Made by a program: the position numbers and the translations under genes
From: Lethocerus indicus
Lineage: Eukaryota > Arthropoda > Insecta > Hemiptera > Belostomatidae
Length of the DNA stretch: 64,000 nucleotides
Assembly (NCBI GenBank): GCA_019843655.1
Contig: JACDQD010000011.1
Coordinates: 7,296,604-7,360,603 of the forward strand
Reading direction: 5' to 3'
Shown here: positions 11,158 to 25,312 of the stretch, one piece after another
How the letters are laid out: each line of letters begins with the position of its first letter
Numbering within the stretch: position 1 is the first letter of the stretch
Notes under the pieces: generated by a model
Told to the model about the DNA's origin: nothing
Database searches by the model: none
Seen by the model: only the letters and a program-made list of their open reading frames with translations

Positions 11158-13479
11158 TTAACATTTTGGAATAACTTCATATTATTTTTCAGGGGCTTGA
11201 ACGGGGTCTGTTTCACCCCTAATGTTAATCGAATTTGTTAATTTACCGCGATTCATATGGCTACTCGCTGCATTATTGAATGATGGTGATAGGGGCTATT
11301 GCGTAATACCAAACCGATTGAATGATTATATTTAGAACCATCGCAGAACCGTGAATATCATTTATGAAATTGTAATAAATCCAATAAACACGTGTATATG
11401 TATTGACATCGGCGTAATTCATGCGACTTTTCGGGGAGGATTCCTACACTCGGCCCGAATTTTACCAACATTCCTGCAAAACGTTGTTGAATAATGTTAA
11501 CAAAAATATACAAAATAAAAGAAAAGAATAGGAACATTCAAATATAAACATTGTTTGTAGTTGTGCACACAGTTACAGGTTCACACGTTGTGCAATAGGG
11601 GTGTGGAGTTTAGGTTTATGTACGTCTCGATGAAATAATGTAGGTCTTTCGTCTCGTTAATGGACTAGGAATGTAAAGAGACCGTTGTTGGTTCTTTGGT
11701 TGGTTTCAGGCTGCTTCGTTTAATTATTTGCTGATAATTTTATAATAGCATTTTACAAGTTTAGTTGACCTAAGTAGTCCGCCGCTTGTTGGAGTCCTTT
11801 GACGTATTATAAACTTCTGAAAAGGCTATTATTTTTTTATAAAATCCTTACTGGGGCCCCCTTAATTCCCCCCCGCCCCGTAGGGTTATGGCCGCCTCCT
11901 GCGGTCGGCGGTTTACTTACTGCCCGTCCTATCGGAGAAGGGGTGGTAACCGCACTTCCAATAATATCCTTGGGGGGTAAGTTAGGTCGGGGTGGTACAA
12001 TACTGGCGGGGTACGGCGGCGGTACTGGAATTGATCGGCGGCGTTGGGCTCGGTCACCTTATCTCGTCCGGTCCACCGGGAGAGAGAGGGGCCACACCTT
12101 CGATAGAGCCGCTTATATTGATATATGACAATCTGAGACAGCTCAATGCTATCGTATTAGTTTGGACGTCGGGCCCGACCTGAAATATTGTTTGTCCCTT
12201 GGACAGAGAGAGAGTGAGAGGGAGGGAGGGAGCCGCACTCTTGCACAACCGGGGTGCTTGATGGTCCTTCGCATTTCTCGCGGCGAAAATACCCTCACCT
12301 TATCTTTTAAAATATATTTCTTAAATCGACGGTTATTAATAATAAAATATCTGTTCGACGAGAGTTTGGAATGTCATGCGGGCCTTATGTTCCTACTGTC
12401 CACCCTCAGTAGCATATCAATTACCGACAGAGACAGAAGATCCCTGTAATATTGAATTCGGAATTTAAGTTTTATAGTGCAATAATATATTATATCGTCT
12501 CTTGCAATTTTATCTCTAGATCAATATTACATACTCATTTCTGTCATGTTGTTTCTATTAGCAAAAAATCGGCGTCTCTCAATTTCTAGAACGTATGTTT
12601 TTAAGTTATTTTTTATTTATATCATAATGAATATTACGTATTGATTATGTGTTTTTATATCAATCGCTTGTTTAATTACGGTGTTATATTTGCAATTTAA
12701 AAAGTTTGAGTTACAGTGGAAAAATTAATATTTTTAATACAATTTTTAAAAAATCTACAACTCGAGCTTTGATTATTCATATATCGCGGGAATAGTGTTA
12801 TCGATTAAACTCATTCTTAACTCTCTCGGAAATTGAGACTTCCGGCTATAGTCGAGAACTACTATAATAGTTCCTTGACCGCCGATCGAGTGAAGTGCAA
12901 AAATTTCGGATACTAGTAGCCCTGATCAACCGTAGTGGTCTCTGGTGCGATTCCCAGAACCGGGAGGTTTTTCCATCAATCCTATCCGGTTTATTAATGG
13001 CCCTGGGAGGTGGCCGGGGGTGCTTAGCGTTCGGGCGAAGTATGACGGTTCGTGACACAAGTGGCAAGTCGGCCGCCGAGAATTAATAGGCGATTATTCT
13101 GAATTGGCAGGATATCGTGCTTGGGAATCGGCGTCAAACATCCGACCCTATTATCCCAGGGCGATAGGCGATGGAGTGGAGGGGGGGAGGTTTGGAAAAC
13201 CATTTTTCTCCTGCCTGCCGGGCTCAGTTTCCCCCCTCGTTGGTCCTTCCCCGAAAGATTGGGTCAATTTGTCGAACCGAAAACATGTCAAACGATACGT
13301 ACTGGATTGTATTTAAATATGTAATAAATTCTAAATGCCATTAGTGGAAATCATACTGGTAGATTATTGACTTGGGTATTTAAGAATGAATGCCTGGAAC
13401 AAAGTCAATTCAGTACCACACTTATTCTAATTCTTTTCGCGACTGAATCGAAAATTGTCGTCTAAGTTTAAGCTCGTAA

Positions 13480-13690
13480 GGGTCCAAAGTATCCTCTCAG
13501 CTGGTTCTCTCACTTTTGTTGGACTGATTTCGGTTTCTCGCCATCGACTGAGATTAATCCAAGTAATATCTCTGTCTTACGAGCTCCTCTCTCGTTTAAA
13601 CAGTTGATTTCTGTTCCAATTGTAGGAAAATTCGTTCCGGCACCGGGATTCGAACCTGCGTCGCTTTAACCACTAAGCTCTACCCATAGA
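13480..13690 (-). mobile_element. tRNA-derived SINE copy A
   Basis: Read on the minus strand, it begins with a degraded tRNA-like head: an A-box-like GGTAGAGCTTAGTGGTTAAA, then a B-box GGTTCGAATCC at about 13647-13657. The anticodon region between them is largely deleted. The body contains AACGAGAGAGGAGCTCGTAA, shared with the copy near 50300, and it ends with the core CGATGGCGAGAAACCGAAAT. This is an RNA polymerase III-type retroposon, not a functional tRNA. The exact ends and partner LINE are unknown. Confidence 0.6.
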
Positions 13691-16600
13691 TTACCTATAC
13701 TGTATTATCATTAATTACTCATAGAACATCGTACACAATTAATTAATACATGCATTCTGACCCGCTGGTCTTACATACATGAATATTTGGACTAAAATAT
13801 GTCCAATATATAGTGGCAGAGTAGAAATTGCCGTCTGCTTTAAATCAATAACTATAATATTTCAAATAAATGAAATTTTCGTGTCATTATTTGAATTTGA
13901 GAATGGTTTTTAACACGTTCGGACCTTAATTATTTTTGAAATTATGCCAATATTTTGAATTTTCCGCTAATATCGTTAATAGGAAGTATTAGAGTGATAA
14001 AGGGGCTCAATATGCGCTAAGGGGGGAATGAGGGTACACTATTATAGTGGATTAATTTCGGGAAAATTTTAATTCTAATCGCGTCCCCGTTGTTAGGCGG
14101 AATAGGTATCATTCCGCGGGGAGAAACGTGCCTTAATATGGGTATTATGAATATGATCCGCCTCCGAACCCCGGGTAGCCGGCGGTGTCGGAAAAGCCGT
14201 TTCACTAACGAACCGGCCCGCTATTAAAACTATCTGGCCGATCTCCGCTCGCCCCTCCCCTCGTTTTATGTTGTATACATCTATAATTGTAAAACGGAAT
14301 TTTATCGCGGCAATAAACCTTCCCCGGGGGTGTTTAAACCCACGCGGGGGTAGAAGGGGGTACCTCGGAGGGGGAGGGAAGCGATGAGAAAGCGCTTATT
14401 AATAAGAGGGGAGATTGCCGGTATAAATTAGCCGCTTTGCATTAACGAAGCCGCTTCCGAAGATAGCTCCAACGTCCGTGGATGTACACTCAGATGGGGC
14501 GAGCCATTAAAACGGAACTCATCGGGGACCGACAGTAACAACTAACTACCCACCTCCCATCACCCCCCGCTAAACGGTTTTCGGAGTAATTAATTTATTT
14601 TTGCCACCGTTTCACTTTGCCTTAACGACCAACGTTCTATAGAAGAAGCCAACGCTTATATTGTTTGCGGTGGGACAATTTTTATTATGGGTGAATAAGC
14701 CGAATTCTCCGCCCGTACTATGTACTACGTGGTCTATCAAATCCCAGGAGCTTACCTGTATTATATTGAGTGTACTACAGCTGGAAATTAAATACAACCC
14801 GGTAATTCTGAATTCTGTATATAAATTATGAATTTTAGCGCTAATGCTGGCTTCTTAGGAGAAGCTCTACTTTCGAATTTCTTTTCCCGGTTTAATAGAT
14901 TCCCTGAAAAATAGATTAGTATGATGGCTACGTTGGAAGTCTGAGATGCCAACTGTGAAAGCTAATTGTGCTCAAATCGTTCAATTGCGAATTCATTACT
15001 GTTAGCGTTGGCCTCCCCGTTTTGGAAGGGTGTTTCGATTTTCCCTCGAATTGTGCGAAAGGGAAAGGGGCGTTTTTCGATGGGAAATTGAAAACCGGAT
15101 AGCGGCGAGACAATGGAGAGAGAGAAAAAAAAATGAAAAGACGCCGGGGGTGAAACATTTTTTGCCGACGATCGGACGTGGCCCAATTGAAAAAACAAAG
15201 GTCGTCCGGGTTCGCTGTCCGAAAGTTTATTGGGAGGGAGCCATCGTCTATTATTTCATCGGGTGGCCGAACCCTCCTCCCCGTTTTCAAAAAAACAACG
15301 TTGTATTTGGGAAGGGACACTGTTGTTTGTTGTTTTTTTTTGGGTTTTTTTGGAAGGTGCGTATTTTAGTTTCGCGCGACCCATTTCTCGATCACTCTCG
15401 CCGGACCGCCCCGGGGGTTGAGCCCACCCAATTCCCCACAATTGGCGACTCTGTCTCTTTCACATTCGCGCTCCAAAACCCCGAATTTACTGAGATACGA
15501 TGAAAGTCCGCCCGTTTGTTCCCGGGTATTATTTTTGATCCCACTCCGTAGGCCGTTCCTGTGTCGCATCAGACTGAAAAAGCAATCAGCGGTTCCCAGC
15601 CTTTTTCATTCACTGATTGGCGGATGTTCGCTGATGTACACATTTTTCGCGGACATGAAGCATTTCCGGCATTTATTTAATTTTTTTTAATACAGTGGAC
15701 ACATTAGAGAGAGACATGATATTTACGCTACGTTTTATTATTAAAAATTAAATTTTTTTGCTGTGTCTTTTTGCGGCAGATGATACCTGAAAGTCCTAGA
15801 TTCGATTTCAGGTATTAGCACTTTTTCATTGATTTCCAATTTGAATTTAGACAGTATAGATTTGAATTGGCGTACTCCAAGTATTTCAGGCGGTAAGGCC
15901 TCTTTTAAAATTTGAATGAAATAACAATATTAACCCTATAATTATTGTGATATTCTGTCTCCATTTGTTGATGTTGTATTATCAGTGTCACTTGTACTTG
16001 TGACGCACACTGCTAGTAATTTGTTACTGGAGATACAAAATAACAGTGCAATGACATTGTGCAAGATCGTCATGCTAATTTATTTTATTTCCTACTTGCG
16101 GTTTGGAGATACGGTTTCTCTGAGAGGAGAAAAGAGGGACTATATTTCGTTGGAATTTTCAAGTTAAATTATGAAATTATGACTCCGTATTTTACTCGAT
16201 TTAACAGTGTGCTTGCTTTACTTCCGTCTCCCGCCCGCCTATTGAACTACCGGTTCTCTATATCGGGGTAAATGTGTACTGCAATTGCATATTAGAAAAT
16301 TACACGACAGAGGAATTACACCGTAGGTGTTTTAGGGTCATTGCAATCAAGGTTGGTTATTTATTTATGAAACCGGGTGTTTCGCAATATCAGAAATGAG
16401 AAAAAGAAACGCGATGGCCTAGAGATTCCTGACTCTTAAAGCGTCCCAAGCGTGACTCAATGTCTGAATATAAAAATGACAAAACCGCTGCCCGTGAAGT
16501 GGATAATCTCGTTCTATCAATTTCTTCCCTATCGAAATTTTATCGATTATCCGAATCAATTTTGAATTAACGTTTTTGTACAGATTTGTTTTTAAGATAA

Positions 16601-18240
16601 ACAACTCAGAACTCCAAATTCCAAAAAATATTATTGCACGGGGCTCCAAAGTTTTGGGGAATATGTGCGTGAAAAGAGGTTATGAGAGGGAGTATGAGTA
16701 CAAGGTGTATGAGGAGTCTAGTTATTAAAAACGGAAGTTTAGCCAAGAACAACTTCAAAATTTATCATAGTTCTCAAACTCTACGGATATTGAAAATATT
16801 CGCTGATAATATTCTTATCCAAGTAATTTCAGCATTTGTAATATTAAAACTAAGCTGTTCGTTTACATAAAAAATGATTGAACACACTGATTGAGTCGTA
16901 AATGACATATAGATTGATCGTATTCGCTACTTATCTTATTTCTGGACGTAATGCACAAATTTCGAGATAATAATTTTTTTTTGGTCTTCACCTTTATTTG
17001 GATCATTGGTGTGGTTCAGTGTTACTGAACTGGTGGACGGACGATAACACAGACTTTATTTTGTATTGTACGCAATGGTATTTTGTTTATCGTAATATTC
17101 CCCAGTGTACTGAGCTGTTGTTCTTTCGTTCAAACGATGATAACTGTTGCGGCCTTTCACTGTTCAATTCATTTCATTCTCAATTTAATCACGCCGTGTT
17201 CAGTTCATAATGTTTATTACACGGCAGTCAGGATTCATCATCATTTTATGCCGAAAAATCTAGGTTGAATAAGAATTTCAAAAATAGTTCTATTAATACA
17301 ATTATTGTGACGGTTTTCGATTGTGTTCACTTCTCCGAGATGTAGAACAGCATATTCACTAATCTGAAGTCCACAGTAACCGCCTAATAGCGCACTGCAG
17401 TGCGAACGGGATTGAGTCAAACAATATGCTCTCATTCCAGTAAACTGCGGTAGGCCGAGAGCGATGGGAATGCTAATTCATTTTTTCGATCTTATTACGT
17501 CTCGGGAATTGGGAGAATACAAAATAATACGTGCCGCAATAGTTCTCCGTTCATTAATGTGTAGGAATCGGCCGTTTTCCCATCGCGTTAATAACTTTCT
17601 TTGTTTTCCCTTTTGTTCGCGTCTGCTACATGGTATGATGCAAGCCGGCGGTAGACGGCATCTGAACTCGTAGCGGTTCCCGTTCCACCTGCCCCTCCGC
17701 TATCCCCTTGGCTTTTATAAGGCCGTCCATAAAACTGAGACCGGGCCAGCAATAGTGTTATAACGCGCTTTTCCTCGCCCTCTCCCACCAAGTGTGAGTT
17801 TAATAACTCTCCGTAATCCCGCCCGTGGACTTTTATACGGCCGGCGGAACAAGCAATTTCCACGGCTCGTCCTTCGCCTATAAAACTGCTACGAACGCCC
17901 GATTCCAGAAAAGTGCTCGGGCTAACCCGGTTGTCCTATTTTTTTCTTTTTCAGCCCATCTTTCGCTATCATTCAGAGTGTTTTGATAGTCGGGTCCTCC
18001 CCCGCTCGCTTTTCCGAGGAAATTTATGGCTTTGCCCGGCGATCGAAATTGGGCCGCCGTCCCCCCCTGCCCGGCGCTCATGTATTATTTAAGAACCGAC
18101 GCTGCGAATTTCCCGAATCCATTCCTTTTAATTTTCTCGATCCGTTCGATGGCCATTCGATAATAGATGGTGAAAGATGAATTTACTTCACGATATATAT
18201 AGACGTTGTTATTTAATCGGATCGGTAGGTCGAGATTGAT

Positions 18241-18275
18241 GTAGACCGGTTTCGGCTGCTCGCCATCTTCAGTAG
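18241..18275 (-). repeat. SINE core motif copy (best preserved)
   Basis: The sequence gtagaccggtttcggctgct, cgccatcttcagtag is the clearest copy of the dispersed core. On the minus strand it reads CTACTGAAGATGGCGAGCAG, CCGAAACCGGTCTAC. About 90 bases downstream are GC-rich but contain no tRNA head. Confidence 0.55.
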
Positions 18276-20690
18276 CTCTTCCGTCAGTAGGGGCGTATGT
18301 ATCGGTTGGGGCAACCCGTCATTTCACCGATACGCTCGAGTGAGTGTTACGGCGTGCAGGATTATTACCCGGCCGTTATCGGTACCTTATCTCGGTTTGT
18401 TTTAGAACGCGAATCGGAATCCGCCCGCTTTGCTACAATCCTCGAAATTTGTATTAGCGACACATTCTGCACTGAGTCCAATTTAATTTGTCGACTTTTT
18501 TTATTTATTAAACCACGGGTACGGTAAAACCCACAAACGGCGGTGACCGCGAGGCACGGGGCCGGTGCACTATTTTGAGGGCACTCTAAATTGCAGGCTA
18601 GCACTAGCACTCGGCACGGTAGTAGATCACTCAACGGCCGGCCAGTTCACTACAGAATGATATATCGCGTCCAGAGCCTAGTACAGTAGCGTGCGGCCGG
18701 GATGCACCTAGTTGGAACTACAGTTTGGAATTTATTATACGCCCCATCCGCATTTAAAGTTGGAAGTTTCGTCCCAGATACGTGCACCGTGGGCTGGCCG
18801 TTATAAACGGCAGCGGGACAACGCCGTAACATTTTTTTTTGCAGACACATCTTTCGATCTCTGCACGCATAAAGCATAAATTCGAGAGAGTGTAATCTTC
18901 GAGTATATTCTCGAAACGGCCGCAGAAATTAAGACCGTCAACGTTAGTCCCAATAAAAACAGCAGAGGTCGCATTCCAACCAATAGGTCCGTCGTGCAAC
19001 GCGTTGTAATTCAGTAGTTTTTCTGAAAACTGCGAAGAGAAGGGACAGTGACGCACAAAAGCAATTGAATTACTAATCAGAGGACGCGTCATGTGTGTGT
19101 GTGAGGAAACTGCGCAGTAAACTGGTCCGCTCGCAGCTTCTGCGTGACGTTTTCGGTAGCATAAATTAGGCCGTTATTTGTCCAACATTATTACACAATT
19201 ACTGAAGCCCAAATCGGGTAGAGGCTGTGTTCTGGCAAGCAAATGGAGTATCCAGATATTTAATCTTCTCAATCGATTAATATAGGGGTTCTGAAATTAA
19301 GAAAATTACTTCTATAATTGAACTTAGAAGTATCCGGCTTTATTATCTAAATTTTCAGCAATATACAGCTTTCATTTTAATTTTATTACTGAAAGTGTTA
19401 CCAGCGTCTTTCGGTTTCAGAATTTAATTAAAAACCATTTAAGAAACGCTGTTTGCCAGGACGGTTTCCTAGCTTGGGAGTTCTCTCAATTGGGCAAGAT
19501 GGAGCAATGAAAATGAACTCTCATTTGTGCCGGCGCAATTGTTATAGCTGTAAGCGGAATAAAAGTTCCACGTCTTATACCGTGGCCCACACTGCTCTAG
19601 CTACGATGATGGCATGGTTTGGATAACATTTTGTCATTGGCCTTGTAAAGGGAATCGGAAATGCCGATTTAATTCGGTATACGCGATGTCTCGAAAGTTA
19701 TCGATCCGTGTTATACGCGAACGGAGCACGGCATCGGAAACCAGGCCGTTAATGGATCTAATTGACTCCGATGGGGAATAACGAGCGAATTCCCTCCTCG
19801 GCTCCGAATATTCCCCAGCGTTCCCCCCCCCCCCGTCGGATTTCCAGGTTGATTTCCAGACGGAGGTTCGATATCTGATGAGAGAAAGTGATTAAAATAT
19901 CATCGCCCTGCCTCAGCTGTCGGCCGGTCACATTTAATCACGTTTCATTTTGCTCAGTTTCAATTTGTGTCTCATTATCGTTCTTTATCGCAAAGTCATA
20001 GTGCCGTACGCCTGCCTACGTTGAGCGATAACCTCCGATTGCTTTTTTCTTTTAAAAAATTGAGATGACGGCAGACGTAACGTGGAGTGTACTTATGGAA
20101 AAATGAAGTTAACATTTTAAAATTGAAGCCCCTCCCTACTAATTAGTCCCTAGGTTAAGCCCCATTACTTTCTTGCATAGAGCCCCCGCCCATCACCATG
20201 TTTTATGAGGACATGAAAATCCTAATTAGTATTAAATTAAAACTTTTTCAGTTACGCGTAACTAGATAATTCAACTCCTTAAAGATTACTATCGCACCGT
20301 AATCTGCCAGACAGTTGGATTACATAATTTAATTATATGTTGCACTCTTCTAAAATGTATTATATGATCATCAGTCATGTATATTAAAATGATTTTAATG
20401 TGTTGTTTTTGATGAGTGCAAATTTCGATATTTTATTTTATTTTTTTAAATTAATTTCACGCCCTCGGTATGCAGTCGGCGAAATTCGGTCCGAATTTCC
20501 ACTGCGCGCAGATCATCAACGAACAAAAAAAAATCGTTAGCGACGGTCGACAGGTTTTCGGTAGTTATCTCTTGGGGCCCGATTTACACGGGCTGGGGCT
20601 TCGATGGGAGGGGGGCCAGCGAGCTTTATACTTTTTGTACGGTCGCGGTTTTATGTTGGGTCGGTGCAAAAAAGCCGCTGGAACAAAAAT

Positions 20691-20830
<140 letters not shown>

Positions 20831-22951
20831 GGGTGATTAAAGTCCTATCGGTTTTTTTACTGTTTTTGTCACTTTTATCTCCCGGTCCGTTTATTCCGTC
20901 CGGACGGCAAATGAAGTCGTCGACGGGACCAATAACGTGCGAATGAACGGAGCAGTACAAATGTTACGATGATTCGAGAGGAAAAGGGCTCGGATTATTC
21001 CACTCGGCATAAGTGGTGTTGACCCAGCTTTTCAAATTTTGATTTTATGCTGCACTCCTATTGTATAATATAAATTAAATTAATCCTTTTCGTACGAGGG
21101 TATATATAAAGAATTATTATTATTGCACAGTTAGCAATTCCAGGAGAGCCAGGTCCTTGAATTGTACGCGTTCTTTAATTATAATTGTATGACACGATTT
21201 CCTGCGACAAAACCCCTCTTAATGTGTGTCACCTGACCGTTCAAATCCTGCCCCGGGGCTCTCGAAAAGAAGCGACCGGGAGTTGCTTGAAGTATGCCGC
21301 CGGCCGGCCTCTAATCTTCGCCTAATCGACACGCCTCGCGTCCTTTATCTCCTCCGCGAAAGCTCCACACGCTAAATTTTCTCAGCGCACAGACGTGAAA
21401 CCGAATTTCGTTGAAGCGAAATATCGGTTAACTCAAAATGATATCGAGAAACAACAATGTGGAATCCCGGAAATCAATTTCAATCAATTTTTTAAATTAT
21501 TTCTGATGGTCTTGTTGAATATTTTACTGGGCATAAAGTAAATTTAAAGGAGTCCGTTGAACGCATATTCCATCTCACGAGGCAGTCCTCACACTACACG
21601 AATATATTAACATAACTGAATAAGCCGTCACTGAACTCGGCTCGCTGAAGTGTTATCGGAGGTCGCTGAAAATAATTTCGCGGGACCGTAACGAACTTCG
21701 GAGTTCGCGTGCTTCGTTATTTGAGTTGGGGCTTCGATTCGGGGGTGGAGACTCAGTGCGGTAGGAAACACCACCGCTTTGATGTCAGCTAAGTTGACAC
21801 CTTCCCTAGGAAGTTCGCCGGCACCGTTTCTTTGATGGTCGCCGCCGAGAAATACTTGATTAGTTTAATTAGCCCCGCGGGGAAGGGAGTGCTGCAGGTA
21901 AACGGGCGGGAAATTGGAGGGCGGTGACGGGACTTTCTGACTTCTGGCGAAAACCTCCTCCGCGGCCCAACTTGGGAAACGGGAAATTGTGTTACGGGGA
22001 CATTTTTTCTTATTTAGAAGGCTCCCCCCCCTCAAAGCAATCTCCACTTTCAGAACCTGCAGGCGTCCCGAGAAACTTCGAAACGCCTCCCCTCGCTCCA
22101 GTTAAGTTGTCTGCGTAGGGCGGAGGGAGGGATACTTTTTCTCAATATTTTCACTTATATTTTAAGTTACAGCGAAGCTATTCGCATAAAAGTTAGTCTC
22201 GTAAAGTTCTGAATTATTGTGATATTTAATGGTATTTAATATTCAATATTTCCAACGAATATTGTGCTAACTTTAAGCTATTAGAATTCATATTAAAAGG
22301 AACATAGTAGAGTCAGAATACTCCAAAATTAGATGAAATCTAAAATTAAGTCATATTGCAGCTTGACTATCGCATTACATAGTATGATTGCAGCCTGATT
22401 TGAATAGGTTACAATTCTCAGTAATACCTCCTTATGCATTCATAAATGAATATGAAGTAGGTACTTATGATGTACTTTATACGATCTTTGTACTTGATAT
22501 TAATCTGATGGCGGTCACGATTGCTTTAGGTATATACTTAGATTTAACCTCATAAAAAATAGTACAGGGTAGAATTAGTAGTACGGTTTCGTGTATCCAA
22601 TAAAAAATCGAAAGATATTGTATAAGAGATATTGTATATAAATGTTGTGAGTGAACGTTCGTCCGGGGAATTAACAATCTCATCAAAGCTTACCTCATTT
22701 GAATATTTCGCTCAGAATCGTTTTCCTTTATGCGTTAATCGGGCATCGGGCTGAAATTAAAGCGTCGGTTTGTATAATATAAATACCGACCGTAAAATTA
22801 ATCCCTTCGTGTATCCAATGCTGTGGGGGGGAGTGGTTTCGGTCCGTGGCGAGGGAGCGAGTTCGACCGCACGAATGGGTTTTTGGCCTCCCAAATTATA
22901 TAGTCGAGGAAGTACTTTTTGCATTGTAAATTATTTCTGTTTTTGTCACAG

Positions 22952-23041
22952 ACCGAACCCCCGCGGTACACGCCATATTCGGATTTAAGGCTGGAGTACA
23001 AGAAGAGAGTATCGAGACCCCAAGGACGATATTCGATGATT
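22952..23041 (+). other. Candidate 90-base cassette exon inside tomosyn intron 1
   Basis: The acceptor TTATTTCTGTTTTTGTCACAG ends at 22951 and the donor ATGATT|GTAAGTTCC starts at 23042, both strong. The 90 bases between them are a multiple of three. They are open in phase 0, the phase of tomosyn exon 1, and would insert 30 residues (TEPPRYTPYSDLRLEYKK, then RVSRPQGRYSMI) directly after HFQVAK. One other frame is also open and the third has a stop. I do not recognise the peptide as part of any tomosyn. It could be a lineage-specific alternative exon, an exon of a nested transcript, or a decoy. Confidence 0.4.
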
Positions 23042-23194
23042 GTAAGTTCCGGATGTTGTATCGCTTCAGATTCGTAATTGCCTGAAGTTTCGAATTTGTT
23101 TAAATTCCGTTGAACATTAACATCTGAGCACGTGCCCAGACACAACAAATACTTAATTTTTCTTTTAATCGCAGACGATATACAACTTTTGTGT

Positions 23195-23214
23195 GAAAGG
23201 CCCGCGGGCCTTTC
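23195..23214. repeat. Perfect 20-base palindrome
   Basis: GAAAGGCCCGCGGGCCTTTC equals its own reverse complement over all 20 bases, and lies in AT-rich DNA about 150 bases downstream of the candidate cassette exon. It could extrude as a hairpin or bind a dimeric factor. No function is known. Confidence 0.9.
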
Positions 23215-23473
23215 TACATTTTTACAGTTTTTGAAAATGTGTTTTTTCTTATCCATGACCTTTCATATTGGTATTTTAACGACAAAAAGGCTATTCTGCA
23301 GGTTAGGTTAGGTTAAGAGACGATGCCTAGCAGACCTTCCCACGAATATTTAAAATTATAGTTCATTTCAAATGTTTCTGGAGTTACCACATGTGTCAGT
23401 GTATTTTCAACCGCTTTTTCCTTCGTCGAACCGGCCCTCCTAATTCCATTTCCGGTAGGGAATCCCAATTCGT

Positions 23474-23488
23474 CCCCCCCCCCCCCCC
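23474..23488. repeat. C15 homopolymer tract
   Basis: A run of fifteen C. Similar tracts occur at 19823-19834 (C12), 23776-23787 (C12), 41948-41960 (C13) and 62399-62411 (C13), with a G11 run at 42035-42045. They are typical of the GC-rich islands in this intron. Confidence 0.9.
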
Positions 23489-25312
23489 GTGGTAGGGCAT
23501 CAACCTGAATTTAACTGATGGGGAGAAACGTCCCGAACAATTTTGGCATGGAACAAATTGCGTTTTGAAGTTTGGTCGGGCCAACAAAAATAAAACCCGG
23601 TCGCCCCCGCATTAGTTAGTTTCCGCGGGGCCGCAGTGTGCGAAATGTTCCTCCGGAGTTTCATGACATTTTGTTTACGAGGGTTTTGCATTAGCGAAGA
23701 ACTAAAATTACATTTCAGGGCCAGGAATCCGCGAATCGATTCTGCCAACACTGCGGAACAAACTTTCCCGATTTACCCCCCCCCCCCGCCTCTTACCAAC
23801 CTTGGTTATTTCGGAGTATAACGCTCCCCTAGGAGTATATCTCGGATAAACTCGGATAATTTTTTAAATTATAAAATCGTTATAACCGAACGTTTCAGCA
23901 ATTTAATTTTCAAAGGGTTCTATGAAGAGAACCATTCGTTAATGGGATATCTTGGTGAAATGCTACCGTACTTATTTATTATTTTGACCAGTTCTTCAGT
24001 TCTCCGTTACATAGTGAAATTAAATTTTGTGGTTTTAAATCAATATTGAAATATACACTTTAAATTTTATGTTTTTATCTTCTGCATCTACGTCAGACAA
24101 ATTCTCGGTGCATTATGTTCACGAATAATATTATCCATTGTTGCGGAGCGCATAGTTATGTTTTAATGCCTAGGTTTGACGTCGCCGTTCTAGGTTTTAT
24201 TCCTAGGTCCCGGTAAAAACTACTAGCGGAAAGGTATATATATTTCATTTTCAATGACGTGGAAGTGCACCTTAATGGTTTCGGAGCGCTGGAAAAAGTA
24301 AGGTCCCGGGGCGTATAAAGGTTTTAAAGCCGGCACCCGCTCGTCCCTCAAAATTGTGCACTCTCCGAGAGTGGAGACTGAATAACGGATATCGGTACCG
24401 TCAAACGTGACCATTTCCTCATTATATATTGACGATTTCGGATTGGGCGTTAACGAAATTATATTTTCCCGACCCCGAACGCCTTCCAATGTTTCCTAAT
24501 ATCTTGTTTATACAGCCAGTTTTATCTTTTATACATTTAAATTTCGATTTGGTTCAATGTTGCTCATTATAGGTTTCATTCATTCATATGCGTATCATCC
24601 GTTAATAAAGCTGATAACATTAACGTAATAAACAACTAAGTTTAACTAGGTTCGTTGCAGATTTACTTGGAAATTCGCTCTGATAGCTAACGCTGCTTTA
24701 CATTTACAGAAACTATCAAATTGTGTTAATAATTCTCTGTAGATCGGACTGAAAATTCCGTCGCTTATATTGATTTTATAATTTTTATCCTGGAATTCAC
24801 TTCGTCAAGTCATTCTCATCAGAGCCCCGTGCGGTTGTCAGCACGTGAACATAGGAAAACATGTCTTGTACAGACTTAAGCTGTATAGTTAAATAATGGA
24901 AATTGGGCAATTTCCATGTCGTGAGTTTCATGTGTGATAACTGGGCAGTACATTGGGTAACAAGTGGTCTATCCAGCGAATAAATTGGCATATTTTATTA
25001 AATTTTTCACAACAATTTTCTACCGTCCTTTGTCAAAGGCCCGTTGAAATTTCTGAGTGTGAACCCTTGTGTATGTATAGAATATATTTATAAAATAATC
25101 TTAGTATTTACCCCGTCATTGGTGAGAGACCCTAGTGGAAGTAGAATGGTAAAATGTTTTGTAGCATTTTTGAGGCGGTTGGTAGGTGAATTGTTCAAAA
25201 ATCTTCCCAGTTTGGGGGGAACTCTTGTAGCTCTACTGAAATTAGGTACGATAGTCGGCATTGTTGGCTCCGGTATATTGTCCTCTATCGCTGCGTAAAT
25301 CTCCAGGTATTC

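Noticed and set aside
11884..11978. Possible exon between a C-rich acceptor and GTAAGTTAGG
   Set aside because: Splice-like signals arise from a C-tract-rich low-complexity island, and the peptide is Pro/Gly/Arg-rich without any recognisable feature.
13636..13684. tRNA gene
   Set aside because: A-box-like and B-box sequences are present on the minus strand, but the anticodon arm is deleted and no acceptor stem pairs. It is the head of a SINE.
22798..23256. 152-codon minus-strand ORF
   Set aside because: No family resemblance. It overlaps the better-supported plus-strand candidate exon, and its length is not remarkable in this GC-mixed region.
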